Assembly (NCBI GenBank): GCA_016788565.1
Contig: JAEUSP010000115.1
Span: 1 to 64,000 of the forward strand
Direction of reading: 5' to 3'
Source of the DNA: Chlorobiota bacterium
GTDB taxonomy: Bacteria; Bacteroidota; Ignavibacteria; OLB7
Length of the DNA: 64,000 bases
In this document: positions 34,768 to 43,137 of the stretch, piece after piece
How the letters are laid out: every line of letters begins with the position of its first letter
Numbering within the stretch: position 1 is the first letter of the stretch
Translations under genes and position numbers: made by a program
The notes under the pieces: model-generated
The model's database searches: none
Seen by the model: the letters and a program-made list of their open reading frames with translations, nothing else
What the model was told of the DNA's origin: nothing

Positions 34768-35719
34768 AACTCTCCCCCGCCGCCTTCATCACCCGATCCA
34801 GCAGGCCAGCCGAGATTGCCGAGAAGCTGGTGAGGTGAATGATGATTTCATCAATCGCCTCATCTTCAGCTTGGCGAAGCAGTTGGTAGAATGTTGATTC
34901 CAACAACGGCTCCACACGCAGTTCGTTGCTTGAGCGACCAGGGCCGGCGGTAGTAAGGATCAACCGGCGTGTGCCGTCGGCAACAAGCAACGGGACCTGG
35001 CCAACCACCAACTGAATCGGGATGTTGGGGGCGTAGTGGCGGTATTTCATCCCGGGGGAGCGGGGCGTTTCGGCATGGGCGGATGACCTCACCACCCGCT
35101 CCCCCAGCAACTCGGCAACGGCTTCGGGGGAAACCGCCCCGGCGCGCAGCAGCACCGGAGCATCACCGCTCAGGTCAATCACCGTAGATTCAATTCCCAG
35201 ACGGCAGGGGCCGCCATCCAGCACCGCTGCAATCCGTCCAGAAAGATCATCCAAAACGTGCTGGGCCGTTGTGGGGCTGGGCCGACCCGAAGTGTTCGCC
35301 GACGGAGCCACCAGCGGCCCCGATGCCCGCAGCAACTGGTTGGCCACCGGATGATCGGGCATCCGCACGGCCACCGTTGGCAACCCAGCGCGAACAATAG
35401 CGGGGATTTCGGGCCGGGCGGGAAGCACCAGCGTTAGTGGGCCAGGCATGAGTTCATCAATCAACCGTTCGGCGCGGGGCGAAAGGAATGCACAGCGTTC
35501 GAACTCCGCCGGTGTGGTCAGATGCACAATCAGTGGATTATCGGAGGGGCGGCCTTTGGCACGGAACACCTGCGCCACGGCATCAGGGTTGAAGGCATCG
35601 GCACCCAGGCCATACACCGTTTCGGTTGGGAAGGCAACCACCTGGCCAGCACGAAGCAGCCGCGCAGCTTGGGCGATTGCGGTTGATTCGGCGGCGGCAT
35701 CAAGCAGAGAGGTTTTCAT
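34739..35719 (-). CDS. tsaC: L-threonylcarbamoyladenylate synthase (Sua5/TsaC)
   Basis: The 326-aa product has an N-terminal YrdC domain and a C-terminal Sua5 domain, the long form of the enzyme. It makes threonylcarbamoyl-AMP from threonine, bicarbonate and ATP, which feeds N6-threonylcarbamoyladenosine at tRNA position 37. Landmarks are VVAFPTETVYGLGADA, RAKGRPSDNPLIVH and VAPSANTSGRPSPT. I use the ATG at 35719; the frame opens at a GTG at 35737. The final residues SWQSSVVSSQ are encoded by heptamer repeat, so the native C-terminus has probably been altered by repeat insertion. Confidence 0.93.
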   Translation of the reverse strand: MKTSLLDAAAESTAIAQAARLLRAGQVVAFPTETVYGLGADAFNPDAVAQVFRAKGRPSDNPLIVHLTTPAEFERCAFLSPRAERLIDELMPGPLTLVLPARPEIPAIVRAGLPTVAVRMPDHPVANQLLRASGPLVAPSANTSGRPSPTTAQHVLDDLSGRIAAVLDGGPCRLGIESTVIDLSGDAPVLLRAGAVSPEAVAELLGERVVRSSAHAETPRSPGMKYRHYAPNIPIQLVVGQVPLLVADGTRRLILTTAGPGRSSNELRVEPLLESTFYQLLRQAEDEAIDEIIIHLTSFSAISAGLLDRVMKAAGESWQSSVVSSQ

Positions 35720-35765
35720 GTTGGGAAAAAATAGCACCGAAGGCTTGGTTTGTAAGACTTTTTAC

Positions 35766-35796
35766 TTTGCGGCGACCCTTACCAGCCCTATGTTTG
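35766..35796 (+). promoter_or_regulatory. rpmB promoter, TTTG-N19-TATGTTTG
   Basis: TTTG (35766-35769) and TATGTTTG (35789-35796) are separated by exactly 19 bases. The start of rpmB lies about 100 bases downstream. Confidence 0.75.
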
Positions 35797-35894
35797 TGGC
35801 TCATTTCTTTGGAGTACCCCCTTCATCGGAATGTTTCCAACGGCTGATAGAGCAACAACATACATTCAACGAACCTGAAAAGGAGACACCAGCA

Positions 35895-36128
35895 ATGGCA
35901 CGTCGCTGTGAACTAACTGGCCTGGGGCCAAGCTACGGCAAAAGCATCTCGCACGCGCACAACGTGAGCAACCGCCGTTTTATGCCGAACCTGCAAACCA
36001 AGCGGATTTGGCTGGACGATGAGAAAAAATGGATAACGGTGAAAGCCACCGCAAAAGCACTGAAGACCCTTGACAAAAAAGGCTACCGTGCAATGATGGC
36101 CGAACTGAAGCAGAAGACTGGGAAGTAA
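35895..36128 (+). CDS. rpmB: 50S ribosomal protein L28
   Basis: The 77-aa product is ribosomal protein L28, with MARRCELTGLGPSYGKSISH, then NRRFMPNLQ and the C-terminal TAKALKTLDKKGY. The ATG at 35895 has an AGGAG 9 bases upstream; a longer frame to 35448 runs through the tsaC region and is not real. A Bacteroidota-type promoter sits ~100 bases upstream and a rho-independent terminator follows, so it is a single-gene unit. No rpmG (L33) gene follows. Confidence 0.97.
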   Translation: MARRCELTGLGPSYGKSISHAHNVSNRRFMPNLQTKRIWLDDEKKWITVKATAKALKTLDKKGYRAMMAELKQKTGK

Positions 36129-36183
36129 TTCCCATCCCGTGTCCGCTGGCAATTTTGGATAACAATTTTGGATAGCAATGCAA

Positions 36184-36228
36184 CGCCCGGTTTTGCGCAA
36201 ACAAGCGCACAGCCGGGCGTTTTGTTTT
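36184..36228 (+). terminator. Rho-independent terminator of rpmB
   Basis: CGCCCGG (36184-36190) pairs with CCGGGCG (36213-36219), with an inner GCGC/GCGC pairing, and is followed by TTTTGTTTT. It is about 55 bases past the rpmB stop. Confidence 0.88.
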
Positions 36229-36319
36229 GCGGCATCTGTAACTTGCGGGCGTTGGCAAGCGAAGCAGCGGGGACCCCTCAACCTTCCACCGAACTTTTTC
36301 ACCGGCATCCGGCAGCACC

Positions 36320-36961
36320 ATGATTGATATGGAAGCAATTCTCCACTCGCTACAAGGGCTTCCCCCGATTGGGGTCTATGCCGCGCTTTGGCTTGTCTGC
36401 TTCATCGAGAACGTCTTCCCCCCCTCACCCAGCGACCTGCTGATGCTGTTTATCGCCACGCTGATCGGCTTCGGAACCATTGATTTTCTTCCTGCAGTCG
36501 CCGTGGCAACCGCCGGAAGCGTGATGGGGTTTATCGCCGCATTCTACTTGGGGCAGACCTATGGCCGCCGGCTGATGGAGTGGGGGAAACTCCCCTTCCT
36601 CACCCCCGAGTCGCTGAAAAAAGTGGAGGCGTGGTTTGCCAAATATGGCTACTGGGTGATTATCGCCAACCGATTTCTGGCGGGGACGCGGGCGGTGATT
36701 AGCTTCTCTGCCGGGATTGCACGGCTGCAACCGCTGCGAACCACCATCCTTTGCGCCATCTCGGCACTGGCATGGAACGTTGGGGTGATTTGGCTGGGAT
36801 CATTTCTGGGAAGCAACTGGCAGTATGGTGAGGAAATCCTACGACGCTACGGCATTGTGGTGACGATACTCCTGGCGGCTATCGTCCTGTTTGTGGTGGT
36901 GCGGAAAGTGCTGCAAAAGCGGAAGGAGGATAAGCAACCGCCAGATTCAATTTCTTCATAG
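36320..36961 (+). CDS. DedA-family (SNARE-associated) membrane protein
   Basis: The 213-aa product is a polytopic inner-membrane protein with about five hydrophobic segments. It has the DedA signature (ENVFPPSPSD near the N-terminus; GSVMGFIAAFYLGQTYGRR; ANRFLAGTRAVISFSAGIARL). DedA proteins are undecaprenyl-phosphate or phospholipid flippases, or support the proton-motive force. The highly charged tail VRKVLQKRKEDKQPPDSISS is cytoplasmic. The stop codon TAG is also the beginning of a GTCAGTG heptamer array. Confidence 0.92.
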   Translation: MIDMEAILHSLQGLPPIGVYAALWLVCFIENVFPPSPSDLLMLFIATLIGFGTIDFLPAVAVATAGSVMGFIAAFYLGQTYGRRLMEWGKLPFLTPESLKKVEAWFAKYGYWVIIANRFLAGTRAVISFSAGIARLQPLRTTILCAISALAWNVGVIWLGSFLGSNWQYGEEILRRYGIVVTILLAAIVLFVVVRKVLQKRKEDKQPPDSISS

Positions 36962-36988
36962 TCAGTGGTCAGTAGTCAGTGGTCAGTG
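36961..36988. repeat. heptameric tandem array, GTCAGTG units
   Basis: Four heptamers (GTCAGTG, GTCAGTA, GTCAGTG, GTCAGTG), abutting the stop codon of the DedA gene. Confidence 0.85.
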
Positions 36989-37009
36989 GTGGGGTTTCGG
37001 TTTGGCTTT

Positions 37010-37044
37010 ATTTCACTCTTCCCTTTTCACATTTCACTCTTCGC
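37010..37044. repeat. heptameric tandem array, ATTTCAC/TCTTCNC units
   Basis: ATTTCAC, TCTTCCC, TTTTCAC, ATTTCAC, TCTTCGC in a row. A similar array, reverse oriented, lies at 48905-48933. Confidence 0.75.
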
Positions 37045-37051
37045 CGACCAA

Positions 37052-37088
37052 TTCGACGTAGCTCAGCATGAGCGGTGACGCGGTTCGG
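37052..37088. repeat. REP-like palindrome, copy 4 (partial)
   Basis: TTCGACGTAGCTCAGCATGAGCGG...CGCGGTTCGG: only the right half of the element remains. Confidence 0.65.
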
Positions 37089-37142
37089 TAGATTTTGCAC
37101 ACTAACCACAGACAAATCTCAATTTTTTAGATAGAGTTCACC

Positions 37143-37349
37143 ATGCCAACAGAACACAAAGGGCCAGACCGTGAGAATGCCGCGCAGACCCCGGAGCCTA
37201 CCAACAGCGAAGAGCAACAACATCCAAGCGATGCCGAGTTTGATGCGTTGTTAGCCACAGAAGAGAGTATGGAGTTCTTGAAACTCATGGGGGATGAAGT
37301 GCTGAAGGCATATCACCGTGGCGAAACCGAGAAAGGTGGGTTTGGATGA
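37143..37349 (+). CDS. Small acidic protein, function unknown
   Basis: A 68-aa frame with good codon quality has the core SDAEFDALLATEESMEFLKLMGDEVLKAYHRGETE. Acidic and glutamine-rich residues surround it, and there is no signal peptide or membrane segment. I do not recognise a family. No strong ribosome site is seen (GATAGAG 9 bases before the ATG is weak). It lies between repeat elements and could be an orphan gene of the accessory region. Confidence 0.5.
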   Translation: MPTEHKGPDRENAAQTPEPTNSEEQQHPSDAEFDALLATEESMEFLKLMGDEVLKAYHRGETEKGGFG

Positions 37350-37371
37350 TTGGTTCGCTTGCCCCATTACT

Positions 37372-37578
37372 CCGTGCTTCAGCGCGGAGATTGCGGCCAC
37401 CGCACTTCCCCTTCTTCCGTTCCTCCCCGGCTTTGGCTCCCTCTCCCACCCCACCAAATATGAGGCAACCAGCAGCAACCTCAGTTTGGGAGAGGGCGGG
37501 GGGTGAGGGCAGGCAGCGAAGGCCGCTCGGTTCGGTGGCTCCGCTTCATATTTCGACGAGGCTTAGTATGAGCGGAGG
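37372..37578. repeat. 206-bp compound dispersed repeat, copy 1
   Basis: It starts at CCGTGCTTCAGCGCGGAGAT, contains TGGCTCCCTCTCCCACCC and GTTTGGGAGAGGGCGGGGGG (an inverted CCCTCTCCCA/TGGGAGAGGG pair), and ends in a REP-like palindrome (from 37531). The second copy is at 42825-43030. Confidence 0.8.
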
Positions 37579-37630
37579 GTGGGGTTCTCGGTGGACGCAG
37601 GGGGATTTCTCCGGAACTCCATACTCTTCT

Positions 37631-37665
37631 ATTTGGCATTCGACATTTGGCATTCGGCATTCCGG
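37631..37665. repeat. heptameric tandem array, CATTCGG/CATTTGG units
   Basis: Four to five heptamers ending 7 bases before the stop codon of the outer-membrane protein gene at 37673. Confidence 0.8.
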
Positions 37666-37672
37666 TGGCTTC

Positions 37673-38602
37673 TCAAATATCCTGCACAATCCCCACCATC
37701 AGCGATTGCCGAATCTGCGTTCGTAGCGATTGCTTTACGTCATGCACCACCGTGAAATTCCACGTGATCCCCAACGACTTCCACACGTTCATCCGTAGCT
37801 CGTTCTCCGAACGCACCGTCCACACCCCCAACTGGTCGAATGTCCCCAGCATCCCGAACCGCCCCGTGTAGCTGATCGAAGAATCCAGCTGTGCGTTCAT
37901 CTCGTTCACCCACTCCACTCCCGATTGCGCCCGGTACGCCTCCACGTCCGGCGTTCGCGCGTCGTTGGTTTGTTGGGTGTGGTGGCGGGCGCGGATCTGT
38001 TGCAGCGTCAAACCCAATCGGGTGCTCCATCCGGCAGTGTGGTCTCCAAGAAAGTAGGTGCAGCCAAGCGCTTGTTGGGAAGTCACTGGGTCCCAGAGTT
38101 TAGCGGTGCGGGTGCGCAGCGGCCCGGCAACGGCAAAGGATTCTGTGATGGGTGTGCGGGCGTTGGCACTGAAGTAGGGATCAACCCGCCAGCCGAGAGG
38201 GAGGGTCAGCACTCCTTCGGCAAAGGCTTCGTTCTCACTCAGGCGGAAAGCATTTTGTGGGATGGAGTCATCGCGGTAGCTGCCACCGAGGGCCATGGTG
38301 AGGTTGCCGCGAAGTTGAAACGGCTGAACAACCCACTGGTAATTGCTTCGGGTTGCAAACCGCGCCGATAGCAGAAGCTCATCCCCCTGTGCGGTGTTCC
38401 AGGAAGCGGATTGGACGATTGAGCAGTTGAGGTTTGTGGTTGATGGAACGATTGCGGTCGGTACAATAATCGGTGCAGCTACAGGCGGAGATTGCGCCCG
38501 TAGCAATCCTCCACACAGCAGCCACAATACTCCACACCGTGCAGTTACGGCAATAATATGCCAGCAAATTGAGAGCATTCGTATGGTGTTCAACGGATTC
38601 AT
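37673..38602 (-). CDS. Outer-membrane protein, DUF3078-like
   Basis: The 309-aa product (from ATG 38602) has a long N-terminal hydrophobic region ending LLRAQSPP, a probable signal peptide. The rest is rich in strand-forming motifs with aromatic residues (LLLSARFATRSNYQWVVQPF, KLWDPVTSQQALGCTYFLG, ELRMNVWKSLGITWNFTVVHD). That pattern resembles DUF3078 beta-barrel proteins of the Bacteroidota, although the match is by pattern only. It follows the Ycf48-like T9SS gene 52 bases downstream in the same direction, so it may be its operon partner. It sits at the left edge of the AT-richer island. Confidence 0.6.
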   Translation of the reverse strand: MNPLNTIRMLSICWHIIAVTARCGVLWLLCGGLLRAQSPPVAAPIIVPTAIVPSTTNLNCSIVQSASWNTAQGDELLLSARFATRSNYQWVVQPFQLRGNLTMALGGSYRDDSIPQNAFRLSENEAFAEGVLTLPLGWRVDPYFSANARTPITESFAVAGPLRTRTAKLWDPVTSQQALGCTYFLGDHTAGWSTRLGLTLQQIRARHHTQQTNDARTPDVEAYRAQSGVEWVNEMNAQLDSSISYTGRFGMLGTFDQLGVWTVRSENELRMNVWKSLGITWNFTVVHDVKQSLRTQIRQSLMVGIVQDI

Positions 38603-38654
38603 TATCAGCAATACCAATACTGGCTCGTACTCTCTTTCTCATCTATGCTGGCCA

Positions 38655-40979
38655 CTATTTCACCACTACCAACCTCCCAACACTCTGAGTGTTATCACTG
38701 CTGACGACGACCTCGTACACCCCCGCAGCAACATCCGCTACGTTCAACTCCAGTGTTTGATATTCTCCTGACCATCCCACATTCTCAATCGGGATTGTTT
38801 GTATCATTCGGCCAAGAATATCACGAAGAATAATGCTTCGAATAACAGTGCTTCCCGGCACTTCCACCCGTCGCCGATCGTTTGTGGAAATGGTTGGCAC
38901 TACTCGCACATCCGCATTATTCCCCCCATTGTGTTCACCTTCGTTTGGAACTGACGTTACTGGCGTAGCGAACTCGCCACGAACCAGTACACCATGTCCA
39001 TACACTATCATTGTTCGAGCACTTGGCGTTAATACTCCACCCCGAAACACCACACTGCTATCGCTTGCTTGTGGTGGCCATACATATTCTCGTTCCCATG
39101 TCTTTCCAGCGTTTGTCGTCTTCATCAACAACGCATTGCTCCCGAAAATGTAGCCTACCGAATCACTGAAGAATTGAATCCTGGTAACTGCCCCATCCAC
39201 ATTTATGGAATCCCAATGATCTCCACCATCTAAAGTAGAATAAACTCTTCCCATCTTTGGAGCATACCCGCTTCCATCTCCTAAACCATAGCTTATCCAA
39301 CATTTATTTTCATTTTGACAGGCAATACTTGTGAGCCAAAATGAAAAATTTTTATTAAATACCTCCTTTTTCATTTGCCATGATCGACCGCCATCTATTG
39401 TTCGATATAATCGTGAAGCAAATACAGTGTCAACATCATGTATTTCTCTATGTAAGGATAAAAGTCCTATCCAACCTTGCATATCATCTAAAAAATGAAA
39501 ACTAGTAATCAGAGTTTGCTCCGCTGGAGACTGGATACTATTTACCCAACTTCTACCTCCATCAGTCGTTGTGAAAATAATACTATCAGTAGCTAAAAAA
39601 CCTCTCTGTGAATTTAAAAATTGCATCCCTGAAGCATAACTGTACTGTAACCCATTAAATGAAGTTTCAACTAAGCTCCACTTACTCCCTTGATCTTCAC
39701 CACGAAGTAGGAAACCGCTATTATAAATTCCATTCCATGGTAATGCAAGAATAGTACCTATTTTATCCTCTACATATAGCTGCTTTAATCTCCGAGGAAC
39801 ATCAATTGATGACCATGATAGGCCACCATCTGTTGTCCGTAAAACAGATCCAGAACCACTGCCTCCAATAACTACTCCTGTTTTATCATTAAAAAAATAT
39901 CCATCGGTGTATTGAAGATTATCATCAGGAGGGATATCTAATTGCCATAATTTCAGATACAATAATTCGCGCCATGTCTTTCCATTATCTTTGCTTATTA
40001 CTATGCAACTATTTTGGCCAACTCCTAACAAATCATTATTCGAATTTTTAGCTATATCGCTAAACCCGTATACGTCTGTTCGTATGCCTGATTTAATCCC
40101 TTTCCATGTTTTACCGCCATCCACTGTTAATACTGCAAGCACGCCAAGTGTGTCTGTAAATCGTGGCAATTGCCCCATGGCTATAATCCGTTGTGAATCT
40201 ATTACTGCTACAGTGTTAGGATAATGATTTAATCCGGCGGTATCGGCTAATCGCCAACTTGCAAACTTATCATTACTAATAAGGACAACTCCTGCGCGCG
40301 ATGGGCCAACCTGATACCCAACAACAGCACAGGTAGCCCCATTGCAACTCACACCTGTATAGCGGGGCAAAGAATCAACTCCTAATCGCTTCCATGTTTC
40401 ACCACCATCTGTTGTCCGCAATACATATCCATAATTTTGCTTGCCGCCAACGATAATCCCATGCAGGCTGTCTGAAAATGCAATATCAGCTAATGGTTGC
40501 GAAGACTCTTGATAAATCTGTACCACACTCCAAGTATTTCCCCCATCGTTAGTACGAAGTGCGCGCCCGCTATCGGCAAGGATAAATCCTCGCTGAGAAG
40601 TTGCAAAGGCAATTCTAGTAAGGATATTCTGTTTTGGTGAGTTTTGTGGTTGCCATCTCTCTCCACCATCTGTCGTTTGCAAAATTGTTCCAGAAATAGA
40701 TGAGGCAAAACCATGCAACGAGTCAATGAAATACAGTCCAAGCAAGTGATCCGTAGTCCCGCTTTCCATATACCTCCATGTTTCCCCAGCATCAGTAGAT
40801 TTCATAATCACCCCATGCCATCCTACTGAAATCACTGTAGAGTTCGATAACCATTTTACAGACCTTTGGTGTGTACCAATACGCTGCCAGTGGGACTGTG
40901 CTAAAGTTGTTGTCGTTTTAATGATTAGGAATAACAACAGCCAGAAAAATGACGATAGATGCTGAGATTGTGGTTTCAT
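38655..40979 (-). CDS. Secreted Ycf48/BNR-repeat protein with T9SS sorting domain
   Basis: The product is 774 aa from the ATG at 40979. A signal peptide ends TTTLAQ. Multiple Ycf48/BNR-type blades follow, with Asp-box motifs such as STDAGETWRYM, TTDGGERWQP, TNDGGNTWSVV and TTDGGETWKRL. The C-terminal ~80 residues (IIRDILGRMIQTIPIENVG ... GVYEVVV) are a T9SS sorting domain. It is likely a surface or secreted beta-propeller. The gene body looks visibly more AT-rich (about 39.2-41.0 kb) than the housekeeping genes. It is the third gene of module A (sigma factor, Cys-rich protein, Ycf48-like protein). Confidence 0.88.
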   Translation of the reverse strand: MKPQSQHLSSFFWLLLFLIIKTTTTLAQSHWQRIGTHQRSVKWLSNSTVISVGWHGVIMKSTDAGETWRYMESGTTDHLLGLYFIDSLHGFASSISGTILQTTDGGERWQPQNSPKQNILTRIAFATSQRGFILADSGRALRTNDGGNTWSVVQIYQESSQPLADIAFSDSLHGIIVGGKQNYGYVLRTTDGGETWKRLGVDSLPRYTGVSCNGATCAVVGYQVGPSRAGVVLISNDKFASWRLADTAGLNHYPNTVAVIDSQRIIAMGQLPRFTDTLGVLAVLTVDGGKTWKGIKSGIRTDVYGFSDIAKNSNNDLLGVGQNSCIVISKDNGKTWRELLYLKLWQLDIPPDDNLQYTDGYFFNDKTGVVIGGSGSGSVLRTTDGGLSWSSIDVPRRLKQLYVEDKIGTILALPWNGIYNSGFLLRGEDQGSKWSLVETSFNGLQYSYASGMQFLNSQRGFLATDSIIFTTTDGGRSWVNSIQSPAEQTLITSFHFLDDMQGWIGLLSLHREIHDVDTVFASRLYRTIDGGRSWQMKKEVFNKNFSFWLTSIACQNENKCWISYGLGDGSGYAPKMGRVYSTLDGGDHWDSINVDGAVTRIQFFSDSVGYIFGSNALLMKTTNAGKTWEREYVWPPQASDSSVVFRGGVLTPSARTMIVYGHGVLVRGEFATPVTSVPNEGEHNGGNNADVRVVPTISTNDRRRVEVPGSTVIRSIILRDILGRMIQTIPIENVGWSGEYQTLELNVADVAAGVYEVVVSSDNTQSVGRLVVVK

Positions 40980-41063
40980 GATATGTTGAGGGAGCAATGA
41001 TTGATTTGTTGCTGGTTTTAATCTATCTAAATTATCCAGCCTATATTATTTCCACTAACGACA

Positions 41064-41099
41064 CCTCTACCTACTACTTTTTATTGTAATAGGTAGAGG
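41064..41099. promoter_or_regulatory. Intergenic hairpin between the Cys-rich and Ycf48-like genes
   Basis: CCTCTACCTACTA pairs with TAATAGGTAGAGG (one mismatch) around a short A/T loop. It lacks a T-run in either direction, so it may be an attenuator, an RNA-processing site or a repeat rather than a simple terminator. Confidence 0.5.
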
Positions 41100-41125
41100 G
41101 GATGCCATTATCCTTCTATGAAGAT

Positions 41126-41749
41126 TTAGGGACATACAACAGGTTCAGGAGGTTGTACCCCAGGGCACATTGTTGTACAGCCAGTTTGATACTCACATTG
41201 ATCTGAGGTTGCTGTCCCTTGATAAAACGGAGTAAGAGTGCCGTCGCACCGGCAGCAAATTTGAAAAAGGTCTGCACATCCTTGGCTAGCACCCGCAGGA
41301 CAAGGATCCCACTGACCATTTATTTCTGTCCAACATGTTCCCCAACTTACCTGAAACGAAGTAATAATTTCAGGGCAATTTTTGCAGGTTAATCCAATTG
41401 GATTTTGGGTAATTAATATTTTCGCGATTTCTCTCATCTTTTGTCCAGTTAAGACACATCCTGAACCTGTCGGTATTGTCACCTGTAAAATATGGTATTG
41501 ATTTGATGGAAATACAGTAGGCCCAGGGATACAATACTTAACCTGAATTGCAACCCCAGGACAACTGGGTACGGTCATCGTAGTCGTAAAAGGTCCCAAA
41601 AATCCTGTCGGACACTGCGCCTGCAATAAGCCTGCCGATAGAAGCATCATTGCCATGATGCCTATACCAACTATGCACAACTTGCATAGCGTCTTACTAC
41701 ACTCCCTGCGCCACATTCCCACTATTGCTACCGTTCTATCTTGTTTCAT
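41126..41749 (-). CDS. Secreted cysteine-rich protein of a novel family, member A
   Basis: The product is 207 aa from the ATG at 41749, which has an excellent AAAGGAG site 7 bases upstream. A signal peptide ends at LLQAQ, then the mature part is Cys-rich. The cysteine pattern is C-x2-C-x13-C-x10-C-x7-C-x6-CC-x-C near the end, then a final C-x3-C (GCTTMC). The protein at 46352 has the same framework (C-x3-C-x12-C-x14-C-x5-C-x6-CC and final C-x3-C). Both also lie between a regulator and a Ycf48-like T9SS gene. I recognise no known domain. It is presumably disulphide-stabilised and exported. Confidence 0.7.
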   Translation of the reverse strand: MKQDRTVAIVGMWRRECSKTLCKLCIVGIGIMAMMLLSAGLLQAQCPTGFLGPFTTTMTVPSCPGVAIQVKYCIPGPTVFPSNQYHILQVTIPTGSGCVLTGQKMREIAKILITQNPIGLTCKNCPEIITSFQVSWGTCWTEINGQWDPCPAGASQGCADLFQICCRCDGTLTPFYQGTATSDQCEYQTGCTTMCPGVQPPEPVVCP

Positions 41750-42014
41750 GATCTTCTCCTTTAAGAGTATGATTTGTTTGTCTTCTATCTCAGCCATACC
41801 CACTCATTTCCTACAGTCTATGTGGCCACCTTCTAATGCAGTAGAAATGCACTAACCGATTTTCCACACCGACATAATGAATGCGCAGTTACTGACACCG
41901 TGGGTTGCACCACCTCCCAGCACAGGAGAGGTGAAACTGGCGAATATGGTGAGGGTTGTTATACCGTTTGTTGAACAACACACGGCGACTCACCGGCAGA
42001 GTTAGTGTACAGTA

Positions 42015-42533
42015 TCAATACGAACCGCAGAGTTCCGGGAAACTGCTCCGTAGCTTCTCTTTTGTTCGGCTCCCTTTTTGTCGTATTGTCCCCACCTTCT
42101 TTCCCAATATTTCGGCTATCTCTGCATAGCTATACCCTTCTCCATAATGGAGCCATACTATCGTCTGCTCCTCGCCTGTTAGAACCGGTTTGATGTTCTC
42201 CCAGTCCATCTTCGCCTCAATGACCGCTCCCGCTCCCGAGTGTAGCTCCTCATCAAACGCCTCTGTTAGTTGCCCAATTCTCCCCTTGCGTCTTTCACGC
42301 CGATGGTATGCCAACCATTCATTCTTCAGAATCCCCATTATCCACGATTTGAAGCTACGCTCCCCATCCCACATCCCAAATTGTGTCCATGCCTTTACTA
42401 ACGTCTCTTCAAGAATATCCTTCCGGGCAGATGCATCTTTGCAGCGCCACCATAGCCATCGTTCCAGCCTTGGCAAGATCACTTTATAACGGTGCAGAAA
42501 CTCTTCTGTTTGCTGGTGAGACAACGAAGCCAT
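42015..42533 (-). CDS. ECF-type RNA polymerase sigma factor
   Basis: The 172-aa product has sigma-70 region 2 (ILEETLVKAWTQFGMWDGERSFKSWIMGILKNEWLAYHRRERR) and region 4 with an HTH (GYSYAEIAEILGKKVGTIRQKGSRTKEKL). It would direct RNA polymerase to dedicated promoters. The Cys-rich secreted gene starts 265 bases downstream in the same direction, then comes the Ycf48-like T9SS gene. No anti-sigma factor is visible. It forms the regulator of module A, and its composition is AT-richer than the speA/gatB region. Confidence 0.9.
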   Translation of the reverse strand: MASLSHQQTEEFLHRYKVILPRLERWLWWRCKDASARKDILEETLVKAWTQFGMWDGERSFKSWIMGILKNEWLAYHRRERRKGRIGQLTEAFDEELHSGAGAVIEAKMDWENIKPVLTGEEQTIVWLHYGEGYSYAEIAEILGKKVGTIRQKGSRTKEKLRSSFPELCGSY

Positions 42534-42660
42534 GAAATACAGGAGGTTGAGTGAGGGGTCACCGTGGTGTGCTGGGAAGCATGGCCAAAGGTCACATACT
42601 CTATATGCCGCAATTTGCCAAAACGTTACATGCCTTCAAAAAAAATGGCTCATTTATCGT

Positions 42661-42776
42661 TATACTCGGCGCAAATTGGTTTGCGAAACTCTACTCAGCT
42701 ATGTTCGCTATGGATTCCCGCTTTCGCGGGAATGACAGTGATTGAGTTTTTCGCAAACCACTCTGTTTGGAGTATA
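42661..42776. mobile_element. MITE-like element, 116 bp, copy 2
   Basis: TATACTC...GAGTATA ends, with GGTTTGCGAAA and TTTCGCAAACC inner repeats and the hairpin GATTCCCGC/GCGGGAATG. It is reversed relative to copy 1. Confidence 0.85.
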
Positions 42777-42824
42777 ACGTGAATACAATGCGGGGTTTAC
42801 AGGTGGCTTCTCTGTTGCATTTCA

Positions 42825-43030
42825 CCGTGCTTCAGCGCGGAGATTGCGCCAACCTCATAATTCCTTCCCTTTTTTTTTCTTCGCTTTGGCTCCCTCTCCC
42901 ACCCGACAAATGCGAGGCAACCAGCAGCACCATCAGTTTGGGAGAGGGCGGGGGGTGAGGGCAGGCAGCGAAGGCTGCTCGGTTCAGTGGCTCCGCTCAT
43001 ACTTCGACGGGGCTTCAGCAACAGCGGTGG
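42825..43030. repeat. 206-bp compound dispersed repeat, copy 2 (ends in REP-like palindrome)
   Basis: Begins CCGTGCTTCAGCGCGGAGAT, includes TGGCTCCCTCTCCCACCC and GTTTGGGAGAGGGCGGGGGG, and ends in a REP-like element (42982-43030). It is about as long as copy 1 at 37372. The 603-base gap 42534-43137 also holds the MITE-like element and heptamers and no convincing gene. Confidence 0.8.
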
Positions 43031-43050
43031 GCTGGGTTCGCGGTGTGGTG

Positions 43051-43136
43051 GTCAGTGGTCAGTTGCAAGAACCAATTCGACATTTGGCATTCGACATTTG
43101 ACATTTGACATTTGACATTTGGCATTCCAACATTCC
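43051..43136. repeat. heptameric tandem arrays, GTCAGTG then CATTTGG units
   Basis: Two GTCAGTG heptamers (43051-43064), then about nine CATTYGA/CATTTGG heptamers (43074-43136). The last abuts the stop codon of the SirB1-like gene at 43138. Confidence 0.85.
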
Positions 43137-43137
43137 G

